Shown in pieces: positions 25,406-32,746 of a stretch of DNA of 37,153 nucleotides. Position numbers and translations under genes: made by a program. Origin of the DNA: Streptomyces sp. WAC 04229. Lineage in GTDB: Bacteria; Actinomycetota; Actinomycetes; Streptomycetales; Streptomycetaceae. The notes beneath the pieces are model-generated. The model saw only the letters and a program-made list of their open reading frames with translations, was not told where the DNA came from and did not search any database. The number at the start of each line of letters is the position of its first letter. The first letter of the stretch is position 1. The stretch covers positions 1 through 37,153 of the forward strand of contig NZ_QHJH01000062.1 in the NCBI RefSeq assembly GCF_003947455.1, in the 5' to 3' direction.

Positions 25406-26344
25406 ATGTCCACGCACGATGCCCCGCAGGTCACCGCGGATGTGCCCGAGATGCCGGCACCCCGCGTACGGGAGACCCAGGCACACAGCATCGGCGGCGG
25501 CTTCGCGCTGCTGCTGGGGCTGGTCGGGCTGCTCGTCGGCGCCGGCCTGATCGCCTCCGCCACGGCGGTCGACTCCACCGGCGGGAAGGCCGCACTCATC
25601 ATCGGGGGCATCGTGATCGCCCTGGCGGCCTTCCTCGCGATGTGCGGGCTGAACATGGTCGCGCCGGGCGAGGCCCGCGTGGTGCAGCTCTTCGGCCGGT
25701 ACCGGGGGACGATCCGGCAGGACGGCCTGCGCTGGGTGAACCCGTTCACCTCGCGCACCAAGATCTCGACCCGGGTGCGCAACCACGAGACGGCCGTGCT
25801 GAAGGTCAACGACGCCTACGGCAACCCGATCGAGCTGGCCGCGGTCGTGGTGTGGCGGGTGGAGGACACCGCGCAGGCCACCTTCGAGGTGGACGACTAC
25901 ATCGAGTTCGTCTCCACCCAGACCGAGGCGGCCGTGCGGCACATCGCCATCGAGTACCCGTACGACGCCCACGAGGAGGACGGCCTCTCGCTGCGCGGCA
26001 ACGCGGAGGAGATCACCGAGAAGCTCGCCGTCGAGCTGCACGCGCGCGTGGAGGCGGCCGGCGTGCAGATCATCGAGTCCCGCTTCACGCACCTCGCGTA
26101 CGCGCCGGAGATCGCCTCGGCGATGCTCCAGCGGCAGCAGGCCGGCGCGGTGGTCGCGGCGCGGCGGCAGATCGTGGACGGCGCCGTCGGCATGGTCGAG
26201 GCCGCGCTCGCCCGGATCAGCGAGCAGGACATCGTGGAACTGGACGACGAGCGGAAGGCGGCCATGGTGTCCAACCTGATGGTCGTGCTCTGCGGGGACC
26301 GCGCCGCCCAGCCGGTCCTGAACACGGGGACGCTCTACCAGTGA
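25406..26344 (+). CDS. SPFH/band 7 domain membrane protein
   Basis: A 312-residue stomatin/flotillin-like protein. Two hydrophobic helices come first (GGGFALLLGLVGLLVGAGLI and AALIIGGIVIALAAFLAMCG), then the SPFH domain: APGEARVVQLFGRYRGTIRQ, WVNPFTSRTKISTRVRNHET and VVVWRVEDTAQATFEVDDY. A coiled-coil-like segment with AEEITEKLAVELHARVEAAG follows. These proteins form membrane-bound scaffolds. AAGGGGG lies just before ATG 25406. The stop overlaps the next start (GTGA), so both are translated together. Confidence 0.92.
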   Translation: MSTHDAPQVTADVPEMPAPRVRETQAHSIGGGFALLLGLVGLLVGAGLIASATAVDSTGGKAALIIGGIVIALAAFLAMCGLNMVAPGEARVVQLFGRYRGTIRQDGLRWVNPFTSRTKISTRVRNHETAVLKVNDAYGNPIELAAVVVWRVEDTAQATFEVDDYIEFVSTQTEAAVRHIAIEYPYDAHEEDGLSLRGNAEEITEKLAVELHARVEAAGVQIIESRFTHLAYAPEIASAMLQRQQAGAVVAARRQIVDGAVGMVEAALARISEQDIVELDDERKAAMVSNLMVVLCGDRAAQPVLNTGTLYQ

Positions 26345-26628
26345 CGCCCCCGTCCGAGGGCTCGCCGCCCGAGGGCCCCCCGTCCGGGGGCCCCGCCCCG
26401 AAGCGCCGGCCGCAGCAGCGCAAGCAGGTACTGCTGCGGCTGGACCCCCAGGTGTACGAGGCACTGGCCCGTTGGGCGGGTGAGGACCTGCGCTCGGCCA
26501 ACGCCCAGATCGAGTTCCTGCTCCGCAGGGCACTGGCGGAGGCCGGCCGGCTGCCCGGCGACGCGGGGCCGCTGCCACGCAGAGGCCGCCCGCCGCGAGG
26601 CGGCCCGGGGGCGGCGCCACCGCCGTGA
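26341..26628 (+). CDS. Ribbon-helix-helix (Arc-type) DNA-binding protein
   Basis: A 95-residue protein. The Pro/Gly-rich N-terminal 22 residues and C-terminal tail flank an Arc-like ribbon-helix-helix: QVLLRLDPQVYEALARWAGE, then LRSANAQIEFLLRRALAEAG. It is often labelled an antitoxin, but no toxin gene is adjacent. GTG 26341 overlaps the SPFH stop by four bases. Its natural target is the AAGTGATATCACTT palindrome over the operon promoter. What an SPFH scaffold and a DNA-binding partner do together is unknown. Confidence 0.85.
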   Translation: MTPPSEGSPPEGPPSGGPAPKRRPQQRKQVLLRLDPQVYEALARWAGEDLRSANAQIEFLLRRALAEAGRLPGDAGPLPRRGRPPRGGPGAAPPP

Positions 26629-26768
26629 CCGGCCCCTTCACCCCGCAGCACACACCGGGACGCCGCGCCGCCGCACCTCGCGGAGGCGCGGCTTCCGTCG
26701 TTTCGGAACCGTGACAATCGGCTCCGACCTGCGGCTCCGTACGCCCGGACACGGACTCTGCACAGGGC

Positions 26769-26801
26769 GTATACATGCGACGTATACACCGTGTGTAGAG
26801 T
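26769..26801 (+). promoter_or_regulatory. padR promoter with paired GTATAC operator
   Basis: GTATAC occurs at 26769-26774 and 26782-26787, two palindromic half-sites 13 bases apart centre to centre. TAGAGT at 26796-26801 is a -10 ending seven bases before ATG 26809. The GTATAC sites lie across the -35 and spacer, so binding of PadR there would block transcription. Confidence 0.6.
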
Positions 26802-26808
26802 GCTCCGC

Positions 26809-27333
26809 ATGTCCATCGGTCACACCCTTCTGGGACTCCTGGAGTCGGGGCCACGCCACGGTTACGACCTGAAGCGCGCCTTCGACGAGAAGTTCGGTCA
26901 CGACCGGCCGCTCCACTACGGCCAGGTCTATTCGACGATGTCCCGCCTGCTGAAGAACGGCCTCGTCGTCGTCGACGGCATAGAGGCGGGCGACGGTCCC
27001 GAGCGCAAGCGGTACGCCATCACCGACGCGGGGATCACCGACGTACAGCAGTGGCTCGCCACGCCGGAGAAGCCCGAGCCGTACCTCCAGTCGACGCTGT
27101 ACACCAAGGTCGTCCTCGCGCTGCTCACCCACCGCGACGCCGCCGACATCCTCGACACGCAGCGGTCGGAGCACCTGCGCAGCATGCGCATCCTCACCGA
27201 CCGCAAGCGCAAGGGCGACCTCGCCGACCAGCTCGTCTGCGACCACGCCCTGTTCCATCTGGAGGCCGACCTGCGGTGGCTGGAGCTGACCGCGGCGCGC
27301 CTCGACAAGCTCCGTGAGGCGGTGGCCCGATGA
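26809..27333 (+). CDS. PadR-family transcriptional regulator
   Basis: A 174-residue regulator. The PadR winged helix is at residues 1-75 (SIGHTLLGLLESGPRHGYDL, then HYGQVYSTMSRLLKNGLVVV). A helical dimerisation domain fills the C-terminus (DLADQLVCDHALFHLEADLRW). A -10-like TAGAGT ends seven bases before ATG 26809 and no Shine-Dalgarno is visible. The stop overlaps the ABC ATPase start (ATGA). PadR genes commonly repress an adjacent transporter until an inducing compound binds, which fits this operon. Confidence 0.93.
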   Translation: MSIGHTLLGLLESGPRHGYDLKRAFDEKFGHDRPLHYGQVYSTMSRLLKNGLVVVDGIEAGDGPERKRYAITDAGITDVQQWLATPEKPEPYLQSTLYTKVVLALLTHRDAADILDTQRSEHLRSMRILTDRKRKGDLADQLVCDHALFHLEADLRWLELTAARLDKLREAVAR

Positions 27334-28019
27334 CTCCCCCCGCAGGTTCCCTGCTCTCGGCCGAACAGCTGCGCAAGGCGTACGGCCCCACCCTCGCCCT
27401 CGACGGCGCGGAGTTCTCCATCCACCCCGGCGAGGTCGTCGCCGTGATGGGTCCCTCCGGCTCCGGCAAGTCGACGCTGCTGCACTGCCTCGCCGGCATC
27501 GTGCCGCCCGACTCGGGGACCATCACGTACAACGCGCGTGAGCTGTCCGCCATGAGCGACTCCGAGCGCAGCGCCCTGCGCCGCTCCGAGTTCGGGTTCG
27601 TGTTCCAGTTCGGCCAGCTCGTGCCGGAGCTGACCTGCGTCGAGAACGTCGCCCTCCCGCTGCGCCTGAACGGCACCTCCCGCAAGGAGGCCGAGCGGGC
27701 CGCGCTGTCCTGGATGGAGCGGCTGGAGGTCGACGACCTGCGCAAGAAGCGGCCCGGCGAGGTCTCCGGCGGCCAGGGCCAGCGGGTCGCGGTGGCGCGG
27801 TCCCTGGTCACCAGCCCCCGCGTGCTCTTCGCCGACGAGCCGACCGGCGCGCTGGACTCCCTCAACGGCGAGCGCGTGATGGAACTCCTCACGGACGCCG
27901 CGCGCTCCACCAACGCGGCGGTGGTCCTGGTCACGCACGAGGCGCGGGTGGCGGCCTACTCCGACCGCGAGATCGTCGTACGGGACGGCAAGTCCCGGGA
28001 CATGGAGCGCGTCGTATGA
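27330..28019 (+). CDS. ABC transporter ATP-binding protein (MacB/LolD type)
   Basis: A 229-residue cytoplasmic ATPase. Walker A is GPSGSGKST (41-49), the Q-loop Q93, the signature VSGGQ (145-149), Walker B VLFADEP (165-171) and the switch histidine H203. The sequence belongs to the class that pairs with FtsX-like permeases. It overlaps padR upstream and the permease downstream by four bases each, so the three genes form one operon. The complex likely exports a drug or peptide, or senses one at the membrane. Confidence 0.95.
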   Translation: MTPPAGSLLSAEQLRKAYGPTLALDGAEFSIHPGEVVAVMGPSGSGKSTLLHCLAGIVPPDSGTITYNARELSAMSDSERSALRRSEFGFVFQFGQLVPELTCVENVALPLRLNGTSRKEAERAALSWMERLEVDDLRKKRPGEVSGGQGQRVAVARSLVTSPRVLFADEPTGALDSLNGERVMELLTDAARSTNAAVVLVTHEARVAAYSDREIVVRDGKSRDMERVV

Positions 28020-30358
28020 ACCTGCGCCAGTGGGCCGCGGACCTGATGCTGGGCGTCCGCTTCGCCTTCACCGGCGGCCGCGAGGGGTGGACCCGGGCCG
28101 CGCTGACGGCTGTCGGCGTCGGCCTCGGCGTGGCGCTGCTCCTGCTGACGACGGCCGTCCCGAACGCGCTCGAGGTCCGGCACGAACGGGAGAGCGACCG
28201 AACCGACTTCAACTTCTCCCTGGAGCGGATACCGAAGGCCGACGACACCCTCGTGGTCGCCGACGTCGACACCGACTTCCGGGACAAGAACGTGCGGGGC
28301 CGGGCGCTGGAGCCCGAGGGTCCGCGGGCACCGCTGCCGCCGGGCCTGGAGAAGTTCCCGGCGGTCGGCGAGATGGTGGTCTCCCCGGCGCTGAAGGAGC
28401 TGCTGGAGTCGGACTCGGGCGCGCTGCTGCGCGAGCGGCTGCCGGACCGGATCGTCGGCACCGTCGGGGAGAGCGGGCTGATCGGCTCGAGTGAACTCGC
28501 CTTCTACCGGGGCGGCGACGGGCTCGCTCCGCGGGTCGACGGCAGCGTGGTCACCCGTATCGACCGGTTCGGGGACCCGGATCCGGGCGAGGAGGATTCC
28601 GACCCGGTGCTCCTGCTGCTGATCCTGGTCGTCTTCGTGGTGCTGCTGATGCCGGTCGCGGTGTTCATCGCCGCGGCCGTGCGATTCGGCGGCGAGCGGC
28701 GGGACCGGCGGCTGGCCGCGCTCCGGCTGGTGGGTTCCGACAGCCGTATGACCCGGCGGATCGCTGCCGGCGAGGCCCTGGCGGGGGCGGTGCTCGGGCT
28801 GGTCTTCGGCGCCGGATTCTTCCTGGTGGGGCGCCAGCTCGCGGGCTCGGCCGAGGTGTTCGACATCAGCGTGTTCCCGAGCTACCTGAACCCGTCTCCG
28901 GTGCTGGCGCTGCTGGTGGCGGTGGCGGTGCCGGCGGCGGCCGTGCTGGTGACGCTGCTCGCGCTGCGCGGGGTGGTCATCGAACCGCTCGGCGTGGTCC
29001 GCTCGGGGCGGCCGGCCAGGCGCCGGCTGTGGTGGCGGCTGCTGCTGCCGCTGGCCGGGCTGGCGCTGCTCTACCCGATGATCGGCAACGGGCGCGAAGG
29101 CGGTGACTTCAACCAGTACATGGTCACCGGCGGTGTGGTCCTGCTCCTGGTCGGGGTGACCGCGCTGCTGCCGTGGATCGTGGAGACGGTCGTGGCGCGG
29201 CTCGGCGCCGGCGGGGTGGCCTGGCAACTGGCCGTGCGCAGACTCCAGATGAGCAGCGGTACGGCGGCCCGCATGGTCAACGGCATCGCGGTGGCCGTCG
29301 CCGGGGCGATCGCGCTGCAGATGCTGTTCACCGGCGTGGACGGCGACTACACCAAGCCCACCGGGCAGGACCTCTCGCAGGCCCAGATGGAGGTGCAGCT
29401 GCCGAGCGACGTGCCGGTGGCCCCGGCCGCCGAGAAGCTGCGGGACACCAAGGGCGTGAAGGCGGTCTTCGACTACTCCGAGGGCTGGGTCGGCGACCGT
29501 GCCCGGGACCCGGAGAACGGCACGACGATGACGGTGGGCACCTGCGCGTCACTGCGGGAGATCGCCAAGCTCGACTCGTGCGCGGACGGGGACGTGTTCG
29601 CCGTCCGGGGCGCCGAGTGGGACGGCGACGTGGACCCCACGAAGATGGCCGTGGCGGGCCGGAAGCTGTACGTCGACCCGTCCTACGAGGGCGGCCCGAG
29701 GAGCCGGGAGGCCCCCTGGACGGTGCCGCAGGGCGTGAAGACGGCGAAGCCGCGTCTCGGGCTGCTGGCCGGGACCGACCGGGGCGGGTTCCTGCTCACG
29801 CCGAAGGCGATGTCGTCCGCGATGGCTCCCGCCCTCGAAGGGCACGCCTACCTCCGGCTCGACGAGTCGGTGCCGGACGTGAAGGACCACGTCCGGAACA
29901 CCACGGAGGCCGTCCACCCGCTGGCCGACGCCGTGACGTGGTCCGCGACGGAGCGCACCGACCGGTTCGACGCCATCCGCACCGGGCTGTTCGTCGGGGC
30001 GACCTGTGTGCTGGCGCTGATCGGTGCCAGTCTGCTGATCTCGCAGCTGGAGCAGTTGCGCGAGCGCAGGAAACTCCTGTCGGCCCTGGTCGCCTTCGGC
30101 ACCCGGCGCCGCACGCTGAGCCTGTCGGTGCTGTGGCAGACGGCGATCCCCATCGCGCTGGGCCTGCTGCTGGCCTGCGTGGTCGGCCTGACCCTGGGCA
30201 CGGTCCTCCTGAAGATGACGGACACCCCGGTCCGCGTCGACTGGACCGGCGTCCTGTCCATGACCGGCATCGGCGCGGCGGTCGTCCTGGCGGTGACGCT
30301 GTGCAGCCTGCCTCCGCTGCTGCGGCTGATGCGGCCGGAGGGGTTGCGCACGGAGTAG
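28016..30358 (+). CDS. FtsX-like ABC permease
   Basis: A 780-residue membrane protein, partner of the ATPase upstream. The first helix (ALTAVGVGLGVALLLLTTAV) is followed by an extracytoplasmic domain. A helix block comes next (VLLLLILVVFVVLLMPVAVF, LAGAVLGLVFGAGFFLVG, VLALLVAVAVPAAAVLV, then two or three more). A second large extracytoplasmic domain spans about residues 440-650, and a C-terminal set of FtsX helices follows (ATCVLALIGASLLISQLEQL and onward). The double FtsX layout is usual for actinobacterial members. The substrate is unknown. Confidence 0.92.
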   Translation: MNLRQWAADLMLGVRFAFTGGREGWTRAALTAVGVGLGVALLLLTTAVPNALEVRHERESDRTDFNFSLERIPKADDTLVVADVDTDFRDKNVRGRALEPEGPRAPLPPGLEKFPAVGEMVVSPALKELLESDSGALLRERLPDRIVGTVGESGLIGSSELAFYRGGDGLAPRVDGSVVTRIDRFGDPDPGEEDSDPVLLLLILVVFVVLLMPVAVFIAAAVRFGGERRDRRLAALRLVGSDSRMTRRIAAGEALAGAVLGLVFGAGFFLVGRQLAGSAEVFDISVFPSYLNPSPVLALLVAVAVPAAAVLVTLLALRGVVIEPLGVVRSGRPARRRLWWRLLLPLAGLALLYPMIGNGREGGDFNQYMVTGGVVLLLVGVTALLPWIVETVVARLGAGGVAWQLAVRRLQMSSGTAARMVNGIAVAVAGAIALQMLFTGVDGDYTKPTGQDLSQAQMEVQLPSDVPVAPAAEKLRDTKGVKAVFDYSEGWVGDRARDPENGTTMTVGTCASLREIAKLDSCADGDVFAVRGAEWDGDVDPTKMAVAGRKLYVDPSYEGGPRSREAPWTVPQGVKTAKPRLGLLAGTDRGGFLLTPKAMSSAMAPALEGHAYLRLDESVPDVKDHVRNTTEAVHPLADAVTWSATERTDRFDAIRTGLFVGATCVLALIGASLLISQLEQLRERRKLLSALVAFGTRRRTLSLSVLWQTAIPIALGLLLACVVGLTLGTVLLKMTDTPVRVDWTGVLSMTGIGAAVVLAVTLCSLPPLLRLMRPEGLRTE

Positions 30359-30378
30359 CCGCGCGGGCGGCGGGTGCG

Positions 30379-30407
30379 GGGGTCCGTGTCCACGGGGCAC
30401 GGGCCCC
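30379..30407. terminator. Hairpin between the FtsX-like gene and oxyR
   Basis: A 10-bp stem (30379-30388 with 30398-30407), with one G-U pair on the plus strand, around a nine-base loop, 20 bases after the permease stop. The same gap holds a direct repeat, AGTACGGGACGGGC at 30432-30445 and 30466-30479. Confidence 0.5.
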
Positions 30408-30485
30408 ACACGCGCGCCCGGGCCCGCACGGAGTACGGGACGGGCAGGCCCGAGGCGGCGACCGCAGTACGGGACGGGCGGGGCG

Positions 30486-31424
30486 TCACGCAGCGACCGT
30501 CCGGACCGGCAGGTCCCCCATCGCCTCCCTCAGCGCCGCGGCCAGCTCCTCGTACTCCGCGCTGCGCGCCGCGCCCGTGCGCATGGTGAGCGCGATGCGG
30601 CGGGTCGGGGCCGGGTCGGTGAACGAGGCGGTGAGGAGCTGGCTGGAGCGGGAGGTCTCCACGCGGACCGCGGTGCGGGGCAGCAGGGTGACCCCGAGGC
30701 CGCCCGCGACCAGCTGGACCAGGGTGGACAGACCGGCGGCCGTGGTCGTCGCGGGGACACCCGCGCGGCCCGCCTCCCGGCAGATGTCCAGCGCCTGGTC
30801 GCGCAGGCAGTGGCCCTCGTCGAGCAGCAGCAGGTTCAGCTCGCGCAGCACCGAGCGGTCGATCCCCTCCCTGCCGCCGAGCCGGTGGTCGAGCGGCGTG
30901 ACGAGCACGAAGTCCTCGTCGAAGAGGGGGAGTTCGGTGACGCCGGGCACGCCGAGCGGGACGGCGAGCAGCAGCAGGTCGAGGCGGCCGGTGGTGAGGC
31001 CGTCCAGGAGGCTCGCGGTCTGTTCCTCGTGGACCTGGAGGTCGAGGTCGGGGTAGCGGTCGTGGACGAGACGCAGCACGGTCGGCAGCAGGTACGGTGC
31101 CACGGTCGGGATGACGCCGAGCCGCAGCGCACCGGTGAAGGGCGCCCGTTCCGCCTCCGCCTCCTCCAGCAGCGCGCCGACCTCCGCCAGTACCGCCTTC
31201 GCCCGCACCGCGAGCCGGGCGCCGGCCGGCGAGAGCAGCACCTTGCGCGTCGTGCGCTCCAGGAGGGTGACACCCAGTGCCTCCTCCAGGGCGGAGACGG
31301 CGCCAGAGAGGGCGGGCTGGCTCATCCCGATCGCCGCGGCGGCGTCACGGAAATGCAGATGCTCCGCGACCGCGTCGAAAGCCCGCAGCTGGGCGAGGCT
31401 GGGCTGCCTCTTCTTACCGGACAC
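30486..31424 (-). CDS. oxyR: LysR-family peroxide sensor OxyR
   Basis: A 312-residue LysR-type regulator. The winged helix-turn-helix is at the N-terminus (LAQLRAFDAVAEHLHFRDAA, then GMSQPALSGAVSALEEALGV). The effector domain keeps the OxyR pattern of two redox cysteines separated by the LDICREAGRAG-type segment: DEGHCLRDQALDIC. GTG 31424 is chosen because GGAGGTGG lies upstream and LysR homology starts there. It is divergent from ahpC. In S. coelicolor, OxyR is known to activate ahpCD and its own gene on peroxide exposure. Confidence 0.95.
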   Translation of the reverse strand: MSGKKRQPSLAQLRAFDAVAEHLHFRDAAAAIGMSQPALSGAVSALEEALGVTLLERTTRKVLLSPAGARLAVRAKAVLAEVGALLEEAEAERAPFTGALRLGVIPTVAPYLLPTVLRLVHDRYPDLDLQVHEEQTASLLDGLTTGRLDLLLLAVPLGVPGVTELPLFDEDFVLVTPLDHRLGGREGIDRSVLRELNLLLLDEGHCLRDQALDICREAGRAGVPATTTAAGLSTLVQLVAGGLGVTLLPRTAVRVETSRSSQLLTASFTDPAPTRRIALTMRTGAARSAEYEELAAALREAMGDLPVRTVAA

Positions 31425-31426
31425 TA

Positions 31427-31463
31427 ATAGCCACCTCCGATCAACTCGACCGAGTGTAGCTAT
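31427..31463. promoter_or_regulatory. OxyR-binding site between oxyR and ahpC
   Basis: The OxyR pattern is four tetranucleotides (ATAG, CTAT, ATAG, CTAT) at 11-base steps. Here the outer two match exactly and in register: ATAG at 31427-31430 and CTAT at 31460-31463. The inner two are CGAT (three of four) and ACCG (two of four). A possible oxyR -10 (TACACT, minus strand, 31458-31453) lies inside the site. Confidence 0.65.
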
Positions 31464-31557
31464 TTCACTAATCAATGCACCCTGTGCCAACATCAAGAAC
31501 GTCCAACCCATGGGAAACGCCAGCAAAACGGGTGTTTCCTCGCTGCAAGGAGAGCGC

Positions 31558-32112
31558 GTGCTCACTGTCGGTGACAAGTTCCCCGAGTTCGATCTGACCG
31601 CCTGCGTCTCGCTGGAGAAGGGCGAGGAGTTCCAGCAGATCAACCACAAGACCTACGAGGGTCAGTGGAAGGTCATCTTCGCGTGGCCCAAGGACTTCAC
31701 CTTCGTGTGCCCGACCGAGATCGCCGCCTTCGGCAAGCTGAACGACGAGTTCGCCGACCGCGACGCCCAGGTCCTCGGCTTCTCCGGCGACTCCGAGTTC
31801 GTCCACCACGCCTGGCGCAAGGACCACGACGACCTGCGTGACCTGCCCTTCCCGATGATGGCGGACTCCAAGCACGAGCTGATGCGCGACCTCGGCATCG
31901 AGGGCGAGGACGGCTTCGCCAAGCGCGCCGTGTTCATCGTGGACCAGAACAACGAGATCCAGTTCTCCATGGTGACCGCCGGCTCGGTCGGCCGTAACCC
32001 CAAGGAGGTCCTGCGGGTCCTCGACGCCCTGCAGACCGACGAGCTCTGCCCGTGCAACTGGAGCAAGGGCGACGAGACCCTCGACCCGGTCGCGCTGCTC
32101 TCGGGAGAGTGA
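31558..32112 (+). CDS. ahpC: Alkyl hydroperoxide reductase AhpC (peroxiredoxin)
   Basis: A 184-residue 2-Cys peroxiredoxin that reduces hydrogen peroxide and organic peroxides. The peroxidatic cysteine is C51 in FTFVCPTE. Two cysteines near the C-terminus (C164 and C166, ELCPCNW) match the AhpD-dependent actinobacterial type, which has an additional Cys compared with enteric AhpC. GTG 31558 follows AAGGAGAG. In-frame codons upstream of it do not match peroxiredoxins. ahpD starts seven bases after the stop. Confidence 0.97.
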   Translation: MLTVGDKFPEFDLTACVSLEKGEEFQQINHKTYEGQWKVIFAWPKDFTFVCPTEIAAFGKLNDEFADRDAQVLGFSGDSEFVHHAWRKDHDDLRDLPFPMMADSKHELMRDLGIEGEDGFAKRAVFIVDQNNEIQFSMVTAGSVGRNPKEVLRVLDALQTDELCPCNWSKGDETLDPVALLSGE

Positions 32113-32118
32113 TCTGAC

Positions 32119-32655
32119 ATGTCCCTCGACTCCCTGAAGTCCGCCGTCCCGGACTACGCCAAGGACCTCAAGCTCAACCTGGGCTCGGTCATAGGCAACT
32201 CCGGCCTGCCGGCGCAGCAGCTGTGGGGCACCGTGCTGGCGACCGCCATCGCCTCGCGCTCCCCCATCGTGCTGCGCGAGCTGGAGCCGGAGGCGAAGGC
32301 CAACCTCACGCCGGAGGCGTACAAGGCCGCCAAGTCGGCCGCCGCCGTGATGGCGATGAACAACGTCTTCTACCGCACCCGGCACCTGCTGTCGGACCAC
32401 GAGTACGGCACCCTGCGCGCCGGTCTGCGGATGAACGTCATCGGCAACCCGGGCGTCGACAAGGTCGACTTCGAGCTGTGGTCCTTCGCGGTCTCCGCCA
32501 TCAACGGCTGCGGCATGTGCCTGGACTCGCACGAGCAGGTGCTCCGCAAGGCCGGTGTGGACCGTGAGACGGTCCAGGAGGCGTTCAAGATCGCCGCGGT
32601 CGTCGAGGCCGTCGGCGTCACGCTGGACGCCGAGGCGGTCCTGGCCGACCAGTAG
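32119..32655 (+). CDS. ahpD: Alkylhydroperoxidase AhpD
   Basis: A 178-residue helical thiol-disulphide enzyme that recycles oxidised AhpC, taking electrons from lipoamide-type donors in actinobacteria. The active site is INGCGMCLDSHEQVLRKAG: C131 and C134 form the CxxC pair, H138 the proton relay. Length is normal. It lies six bases after the ahpC stop and is co-transcribed. A long hairpin ends the operon. Confidence 0.97.
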   Translation: MSLDSLKSAVPDYAKDLKLNLGSVIGNSGLPAQQLWGTVLATAIASRSPIVLRELEPEAKANLTPEAYKAAKSAAAVMAMNNVFYRTRHLLSDHEYGTLRAGLRMNVIGNPGVDKVDFELWSFAVSAINGCGMCLDSHEQVLRKAGVDRETVQEAFKIAAVVEAVGVTLDAEAVLADQ

Positions 32656-32677
32656 TCCCCGCCACGCGGCACGCGTA

Positions 32678-32717
32678 CGACGGGCCCCGCCCACCTTCCG
32701 GTGGGCGGGGCCCGTCG
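32678..32717. terminator. 18-bp perfect bidirectional terminator after ahpD
   Basis: Arms 32678-32695 and 32700-32717 pair exactly around a TTCC loop. It is shared by ahpCD and the convergent AI-2E family gene. Confidence 0.85.
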
Positions 32718-32746
32718 CGTCGTCGGGGCCGTCGTGCCGCAGTGGC

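Noticed and set aside
26341..26628. Toxin-antitoxin system
   Set aside because: The RHH protein is coupled to an SPFH membrane protein; no toxin-like partner is present.
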